Positions 7,296-11,391 of a stretch of 11,391 bases of DNA are shown one piece after another. Below the pieces are notes generated by a model that searched no databases, had not been told where the DNA came from, and saw only the letters and a list, made by a program, of their open reading frames with translations. The position numbers and the translations under genes are program-made. The DNA is taken from NCBI GenBank assembly GCA_002500765.1, contig DLSX01000172.1, positions 3,003-14,393 of the forward strand. The letters are read 5' to 3'. Position 1 is the stretch's first letter; each line of letters begins with the position of its first letter. This DNA is from Neorhizobium sp. UBA7851 (GTDB lineage Bacteria > Pseudomonadota > Alphaproteobacteria > Rhizobiales > Rhizobiaceae).

Positions 7296-8252
7296 TTACG
7301 GATGGCCCGCCGCGACTACCATGCGGATAAGCGCGTTGGAGGATGTCACTTCCATTTTCGCCATCACGTTGGAGCGGTGGATTTCGACCGTCTTCGGGCT
7401 GATGCCGAGCTGGCGCGCGATCGCCTTGTTCGATAGCCCTTCGGCGACAAGCGAGAGCACCTGTCGCTCACGCGGGGTCAGACGCTGCAGCTTTTCCGAA
7501 AATTCCGCCGGTACGCCGGGCAATGCCACCGGATGCGTACCGTGCAGAAGCAGGCGAATGGCGCTGACGACGATGCGTCGCGCCAGCACCACCGGCTTGC
7601 CGCTCGCCTTGGCGACTGTCTGCCTGTCGGCCTCGGTAAAACTCACCGAATTCAACACGATGATCTCCGCATCGGCAAGATCGAGCAGCGCCCCCGCCAG
7701 CAACCGCTTGTCGCCATCCGCGGCATAGCTGGCGGTGATCTTGTAGGGCGAAAGTGCGGGAATATCGAGCTCGTCGATCTGCTGTTCCAGCGGCTGGATC
7801 AGACCCACCGCCGACCCATGCGCCGCAAGCGAAATCACCGTCGATTCCATGGCGCGCTGGGCATTCACCGTCGGGCAGGTGCTCTCGAAATCCCGAAACA
7901 ACCCGGTCGACAGGATCACCACCAGATCAAATTCGTTCGGCTGAAAAGCTGCAGCGATCTTCGCCATGCGCTCGGCGATCCGTGGCTTGGACACGACGAT
8001 ACTGCTGCCATCCGCCATCCGGGTGACGATGCTCGTCTCGCCGGGCCTTACCTTGAGATCATTTATCTCGGCCTGAGACAGACCGTCCAGAGCGCCGATT
8101 TCCAGCGCTTCGATCGGCAGGTCCAGGTTCTCCAGCATGTCGTCGATAATGTCGGCGCGCGGCGATTGGCCGACGCTCAAAAACATCACGCGATGGGGCT
8201 GTTCCGCTGCTTCCGCGATGGTCGAAGACGGAGTTTGAGGATGCTTCGTCAC
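7296..8252 (-). CDS. Transcriptional regulator: AroM-like domain fused to a LuxR/GerE HTH
   Basis: 318 residues. Residues about 20-236 form a complete AroM-like domain (VGQSPR at 27-32, FDLVVILSTG at 108-117, GLIQPLEQQ at 150-158, EIIVLNSVSF at 196-205, PVVLARRIVVSAI at 220-232). Residues about 257-312 form a LuxR-type DNA-binding domain: LTPRERQVLSLVAEGLSNKAIA, then the recognition helix SPKTVEIHRSNVMAKM. There is no response-regulator receiver, PAS or autoinducer domain, so the AroM fold is the likely sensor. Both positions that are Cys in the neighbouring AroM protein are Ser here (115, 202), suggesting a binding rather than a catalytic role. The start is GTG at 8252, with only a distant AAGGA (14 nt); initiation at the GTG or ATG of residues 22-23 is possible. 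It probably controls the flanking operons. Confidence 0.85.
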   Translation of the reverse strand: MTKHPQTPSSTIAEAAEQPHRVMFLSVGQSPRADIIDDMLENLDLPIEALEIGALDGLSQAEINDLKVRPGETSIVTRMADGSSIVVSKPRIAERMAKIAAAFQPNEFDLVVILSTGLFRDFESTCPTVNAQRAMESTVISLAAHGSAVGLIQPLEQQIDELDIPALSPYKITASYAADGDKRLLAGALLDLADAEIIVLNSVSFTEADRQTVAKASGKPVVLARRIVVSAIRLLLHGTHPVALPGVPAEFSEKLQRLTPRERQVLSLVAEGLSNKAIARQLGISPKTVEIHRSNVMAKMEVTSSNALIRMVVAAGHP

Positions 8253-8326
8253 GGGCAGTGAATCGGTCCTTCTGATCGTATCGCTATAGCCGTTCTAGAC
8301 ATGCACAAATTAAAGGCAAGCCCATT

Positions 8327-8346
8327 CTAGGGGCAGTCCCCTATAG
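8327..8346 (+). promoter_or_regulatory. 20-bp regulator box upstream of the DUF917-hydantoinase operon
   Basis: CTAGGGGCAGTCCCCTATAG contains the perfect inverted repeat TAGGGG-CAGT-CCCCTA (8328-8343). It matches the 7185-7204 box at 18 of 20 positions, read in the direction of the controlled operon. There are 51 nt from its end to the DUF917 ATG. If the −10 is the TAGGTT at 8368-8373, the dyad centre falls near −44, close to the usual activation position of LuxR-type proteins (about −42). Confidence 0.68.
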
Positions 8347-8365
8347 GCATTCTTCGTCGCACATG

Positions 8366-8373
8366 GCTAGGTT
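8366..8373 (+). promoter_or_regulatory. Candidate −10 element of the DUF917 operon (GCTAGGTT)
   Basis: It starts 20 nt after the end of the 8327-8346 box, the same offset as GCTAGGCT in the transporter promoter, while the 19 nt between box and element are unrelated in the two promoters. Here it is also the left arm of the dyad GCTAG-GTT-CTAGC, so a protein site is an alternative reading. Confidence 0.4.
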
Positions 8374-8397
8374 CTAGCACATTATTCGGAGGCAAAC

Positions 8398-9477
8398 ATG
8401 ATCCGTGATTTCGAAGCAAGCGAGATTGACCCGCTTGCCGTTGGTGCCTGGATTCTCGGGACCGGCGGTGGTGGCAGCCCCTATCTGGCGCAGCTCAACC
8501 TGAAAAAGCTCTACAAGGACGGCAAGCGCGTCAAGCTTATCGATCCGAACGCGCTCGACGATGGCGATGCCGTCGCAGTCGTGTCCAAGATGGGCGCACC
8601 GCTGGTCGGCCAGGAACGTCTGGTGGACCCGGCACATCTCGCCCGCGCCATGCAGCTGATGGAAGAATATACCGGCCGCAAGTTCCGCGCCGTGATGAGC
8701 GTCGAGATCGGCGGCGGCAACGCGCTATCGCCCTTCCTTGCAGCTGCCATGCTGGATATCCCGGTCGTTGATGCAGATGCGATGGGCCGCGCCTATCCGG
8801 AAGCGCAGATGACCAGCTTCGCCATCGGCGACCTGCCCATGTACCCGCTGACGCTGGTTGATTGCCGCGACAACGAGGCAATCGTTGCCAAGGCCGCATC
8901 CTGGAAGTGGATGGAACGTATCTCGCGCAAGATCTGCACCGAAGTCGGCTCGACCTCTGCCACCTGCAAGGCTCCGCGCACCGGCAAGGAAGTCAAGGAA
9001 TGGGGTGTGCTCCACACCGTGACCAAGGCCGTCAGCCTCGGCCGCGCAGTTCTCGATGCCCGCGCCGCCCATACCGACCCGATCGCAGCCGTTCTGGCGC
9101 ATGAAGGCGGAAAGGTCCTCTTCAAGGGCAAGGTTGCCGACGTGGATCGCACCACGACGGGCGGCTTCCTGCGCGGTGCCGCCATGATCGACGGCCTCGA
9201 CGACGATCGCGGCGCCAAGGTCGAACTCGCCTTCCAGAACGAATGGGCGGTCGCCTTCCGAAACAGTCAGCCGATCGCCATGACGCCTGACCTGATCTGC
9301 CTGCTCGACACCGTGTCGGGTGAAGCGATCGGCACGGAAACCGTACGTTACGGCCAGCGCGTCACGGTTGTCGCGCTGCCGGCGCCGGATGTCCTGACCA
9401 GCCCCAAGGGACTGGAGCATGTCGGCCCCCGCGCCTTTGGATATGATCTTGATTTCAAATCGGTGTTTGCAGCATGA
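8398..9477 (+). CDS. DUF917 family protein (S-methyl-thiohydantoin desulfurase-type)
   Basis: A 359-residue cytoplasmic protein of the DUF917 family, which as I recall Pfam now names S-methyl-thiohydantoin desulfurase N- and C-terminal domains. Recognisable features are the Gly-rich GTGGGGSP (21-28), EIGGGNA (103-109), DADAMGRAYPE (125-135), TGGFLRG (254-260) and a small C-terminal domain ending GPRAFGYD (343-350). Members are typically encoded beside hydantoinase/oxoprolinase proteins, as here, which points to work on a (thio)hydantoin-like or cyclic-amide compound. The exact substrate is not shown. The start is firm: GGAGG lies 5 nt before the ATG. Its stop overlaps the next start (ATGA, 9474-9477), so the pair is co-translated. 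Full length, no frameshift. Confidence 0.88.
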   Translation: MIRDFEASEIDPLAVGAWILGTGGGGSPYLAQLNLKKLYKDGKRVKLIDPNALDDGDAVAVVSKMGAPLVGQERLVDPAHLARAMQLMEEYTGRKFRAVMSVEIGGGNALSPFLAAAMLDIPVVDADAMGRAYPEAQMTSFAIGDLPMYPLTLVDCRDNEAIVAKAASWKWMERISRKICTEVGSTSATCKAPRTGKEVKEWGVLHTVTKAVSLGRAVLDARAAHTDPIAAVLAHEGGKVLFKGKVADVDRTTTGGFLRGAAMIDGLDDDRGAKVELAFQNEWAVAFRNSQPIAMTPDLICLLDTVSGEAIGTETVRYGQRVTVVALPAPDVLTSPKGLEHVGPRAFGYDLDFKSVFAA

Positions 9478-11036
9478 AGCGGATCGGAATTGACGTCGGC
9501 GGCACCAATACGGATGCCGTGCTCATCGATGGCGAGAAAGTCGTTTCCGCCATCAAGTTTCCCACCACTGCGGATGTAATGCAGGGCGTCGTTAACGCCA
9601 TCGGCCACGTCGTCTCCTCGCAAGGACCCGGCGCTTCGCCGATCGACGCCGTGATGATCGGCACCACGCATTTCACCAATGCCGTCGTCGAGCGTGCCCG
9701 TCTGGAACGCATCGCCGCAATCCGCATCGCCATGCCGGCCGGCGCATCCCTGCCGCCGATGATCGACTGGCCGGATGACCTGCGTGAAAGCGTCGATCCC
9801 CTGTCCTTCATGGTCCATGGCGGCCACGAATATGACGGTCGCCCGCTGGTGCCGCTCGCCCGCGACGAAATCCGTGACGCCGCGATGAAGATCCGCGACG
9901 CCGGCATCACCTCCGTCGGCATCACAGCGCTCTTCTCGCCGCTGACCGCCGAAGGCGAGCTGGAAGCTGCCGAAATCGTCCGTTCGGTAATTCCGGATGC
10001 GCGCATCACCCTGTCGCATACGCTTGGCCGTATCGGTCTGCTTGAACGCGAAAACGTCACGCTGCTGAACGCCGCCCTTCAGGGCCTCGGCCGCAAGACG
10101 ATCGACGCTTTCAAGGATGCGCTGGTCAAGGCTGGCGTCAACGCCCCCTTCTATCTGACCCAGAACGACGGCACCGTCGTGCTGGCGGATATCGCAGCGG
10201 CAAACCCGGTCTACAGCTTCGCATCTGGCCCGACCAATTCCATGCGCGGTGCGGCCTTCCTCACCGGCTTGAAGGAGGCCATGGTCATCGACGTCGGCGG
10301 CACGACCTCCGATATCGGTTGCCTCGTCGGCGGTTTCCCGCGGGAAGCCAATAACGTCGTTGAAGTCGGCGGTGTGCGCACCCTGTTCCGCATGCCCGAC
10401 CTTCTACCCATGGCGCTCGGCGGCGGTACGATCATCGATCCGGAAACACGCAAGATCGGCCCGCGTTCGGTCGGTTACCGCATCACCGAGAAGGCCCTGG
10501 TCTTCGGCGGCGATACGCTGACCACCACCGACGTTGCCGTCGCTGCCGGCCTCGTCGAGATCGGCGACCGAGATCGTGTAAAACATCTCGACAAGGCGAT
10601 GGTTGCCGACCTCTTGAAGCGCATCGAAGCTATGGTCGAAGACGGCGTTGACCGGATGAAGACCTCGGCCGAAGGCGTCAGCCTGATCGCTGTCGGCGGC
10701 GGTGCCTTCCTCATTCCGGAAAAGCTGAAAGGCGCCAGCGAAGTACTGCGCGTCGAACATGCCGGCGTCGCCAACGCACTCGGTGCGGCGATGGCGCAGG
10801 TCTCCGGCGAAGTCGACCAGGTCTTCTCCGACATATCGCGCGACAAGGCGCTTGCCGAAGCCGAGCGTATTGCCCGCGATCGTGCGATCGAGGCCGGTGC
10901 CGATCCGAAGTCGATCACCACGCTCGATACGGAAGACATTCCGATCGCCTATCTGCCGGGTGATGCCCGCCGTGTACGCGTCCGCGTCGTCGGCGATATC
11001 GCCTTCATGAAGGATCAGCAGAAACAGGCTTCGTAA
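9474..11036 (+). CDS. Hydantoinase/oxoprolinase family protein (short HyuA-like)
   Basis: A 520-residue member of the ATP-dependent hydantoinase A/5-oxoprolinase family, with actin-like ATPase signatures GIDVGGTNTD (5-14) and DVGGTTSD (273-280). GTTHFTNAV (63-71), SGPTNSMRGA (251-260) and ALGGGTIID (314-322) are also typical. Family members use ATP to open a cyclic amide such as hydantoin or 5-oxoproline. Classical HyuA is about 650-720 residues and needs HyuB. This protein is shorter at the C-terminus and no HyuB gene is present; DUF917 occupies the partner position. It has no obvious Shine-Dalgarno sequence of its own and starts inside the DUF917 stop, so it probably depends on translational coupling. 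A terminator follows 37 nt after its TAA. Confidence 0.9.
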   Translation: MKRIGIDVGGTNTDAVLIDGEKVVSAIKFPTTADVMQGVVNAIGHVVSSQGPGASPIDAVMIGTTHFTNAVVERARLERIAAIRIAMPAGASLPPMIDWPDDLRESVDPLSFMVHGGHEYDGRPLVPLARDEIRDAAMKIRDAGITSVGITALFSPLTAEGELEAAEIVRSVIPDARITLSHTLGRIGLLERENVTLLNAALQGLGRKTIDAFKDALVKAGVNAPFYLTQNDGTVVLADIAAANPVYSFASGPTNSMRGAAFLTGLKEAMVIDVGGTTSDIGCLVGGFPREANNVVEVGGVRTLFRMPDLLPMALGGGTIIDPETRKIGPRSVGYRITEKALVFGGDTLTTTDVAVAAGLVEIGDRDRVKHLDKAMVADLLKRIEAMVEDGVDRMKTSAEGVSLIAVGGGAFLIPEKLKGASEVLRVEHAGVANALGAAMAQVSGEVDQVFSDISRDKALAEAERIARDRAIEAGADPKSITTLDTEDIPIAYLPGDARRVRVRVVGDIAFMKDQQKQAS

Positions 11037-11073
11037 ACGCAGGCTAGCGCGCTACGGTAGCAGGAAAATCAAC

Positions 11074-11104
11074 ATCCCCGGTCTCATTCAGGATCGGGGA
11101 TTTT
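11074..11104 (+). terminator. Rho-independent terminator of the DUF917-hydantoinase operon
   Basis: ATCCCCGGTC (11074-11083) and GATCGGGGAT (11092-11101) pair over 10 bp with one G·U, enclosing an 8-nt loop, and run into TTTT. The hairpin lies between the hydantoinase stop and the alcohol dehydrogenase start, so the dehydrogenase is probably a separate transcription unit or receives only read-through. Confidence 0.8.
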
Positions 11105-11130
11105 CATATTGAACAGGCGAGGAATGCGTC

Positions 11131-11391
11131 ATGAAGGCCATGTATTACGAAGCGTTCGAACAGATGCCGGAGATCAGGACGCTTCCCGATCCCGAGCCGA
11201 CCTTCGGCGGCGTGGTCATCAAGGTCGGCGCGACGGGTCTCTGCCGCAGCGACTGGCACGGCTGGAAGGGCCATGACCCGGATATCCAGCTGCCCCACGT
11301 TCCGGGCCATGAACTGGCCGGCAAGGTCGTGGCGACCGGCAAGGGCGTCATGCGCTTCAAGGTCGGTGATCGCGTCACCGTTCCCTTCGTG
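11131..11391 (+). CDS. Zinc-dependent alcohol dehydrogenase, N-terminal part (runs off the window)
   Basis: The first 87 residues of a medium-chain dehydrogenase. They show the start of the GroES-like domain with the catalytic-zinc Cys38 in GLCRSDWHGW (36-45) and the PGHELAG motif (58-64; His60, Glu61), followed by VGDRVTVPF. Members oxidise alcohols or reduce aldehydes with NAD(P), using a catalytic zinc. The Rossmann domain and, if present, the structural-zinc cysteines lie beyond the right edge, so the subclass cannot be fixed. GAGGA (11119-11123) lies 7 nt before the ATG. It follows the hydantoinase operon in the same direction but after a terminator, so a functional link is only suggested by proximity. 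Confidence 0.88.
   Translation, partial: MKAMYYEAFEQMPEIRTLPDPEPTFGGVVIKVGATGLCRSDWHGWKGHDPDIQLPHVPGHELAGKVVATGKGVMRFKVGDRVTVPFV

Larger units (their letters stand above)
8253..8397. promoter_or_regulatory. Divergent promoter region between the regulator and the DUF917 operon
   Basis: 145 bp with no gene. Besides the 8327-8346 box it holds four CTAG tetramers (8295, 8327, 8367, 8374), including TCTAGA at 8294-8299 and the perfect dyad GCTAG-GTT-CTAGC at 8366-8378. The central box is palindromic and lies 74 bp from the regulator start, so autoregulation of the leftward gene is possible. Apart from this, I found no clear −35/−10 pair for the regulator. Confidence 0.55.

Noticed and set aside
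8725..9420. A 231-codon minus-strand frame inside the DUF917 gene
   Set aside because: The sense strand carries a full-length DUF917 protein with a strong ribosome site; the antisense frame shows no domain.

Overview
The window reads as chromosome or large-replicon DNA from an alphaproteobacterium, most likely a Rhizobiales member (Rhizobium/Agrobacterium-like). This rests on moderately high GC, dense short-spaced operons, use of TTG and GTG starts, and the style of the dipeptide-type ABC transporter and dehydrogenase genes. The genus is an inference and was not tested. No tRNA, rRNA, CRISPR array, insertion sequence or phage gene was seen.

Layout. (1) 1-131, + strand: the last 42 codons of an Ldh-family (malate/L-lactate-type) dehydrogenase. 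It meets tail-to-tail a short-chain dehydrogenase on the minus strand (139-876, TTG start), which has a 16-bp perfect palindrome about 80 bp upstream. (2) 1114-7132, minus strand: a five-gene operon. Its order is a stand-alone AroM-family protein, a periplasmic substrate-binding protein, two DppB/DppC-type permeases, and one polypeptide carrying both ATPase domains. It ends in a hairpin terminator at 1052-1087. (3) 7296-8252, minus strand: a regulator made of a full-length AroM-like domain fused to a LuxR/GerE helix-turn-helix. (4) 8398-11036, + strand, divergent from the regulator: a DUF917 (S-methyl-thiohydantoin desulfurase-type) protein translationally coupled to a short hydantoinase/oxoprolinase-family protein, closed by a terminator at 11074-11104. 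(5) 11131 to the window end, + strand: the N-terminal part of a zinc-dependent alcohol dehydrogenase.

How the parts fit. The centre of the window looks like one uptake-and-breakdown system. The ABC transporter would import a small amide, peptide or hydantoin-like compound. DUF917 and the hydantoinase-like ATPase would process it. The AroM protein has two Cys motifs resembling those of Asp/Glu/hydantoin racemases and may act on the same compound. The AroM-LuxR fusion would sense it.

The strongest evidence for one regulon is in the DNA. An 18/20-identical box (CTAGGGGCAKTMCCCTATAG) lies upstream of both the transporter operon and the DUF917 operon. It has the same orientation relative to transcription in both, and lies 52 and 51 nt before the two ATG codons. 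A second element, GCTAGG, follows exactly 19 nt downstream in both promoters. I infer that these are binding sites and promoters for the adjacent AroM-LuxR regulator. The substrate and the AroM reaction remain unknown.
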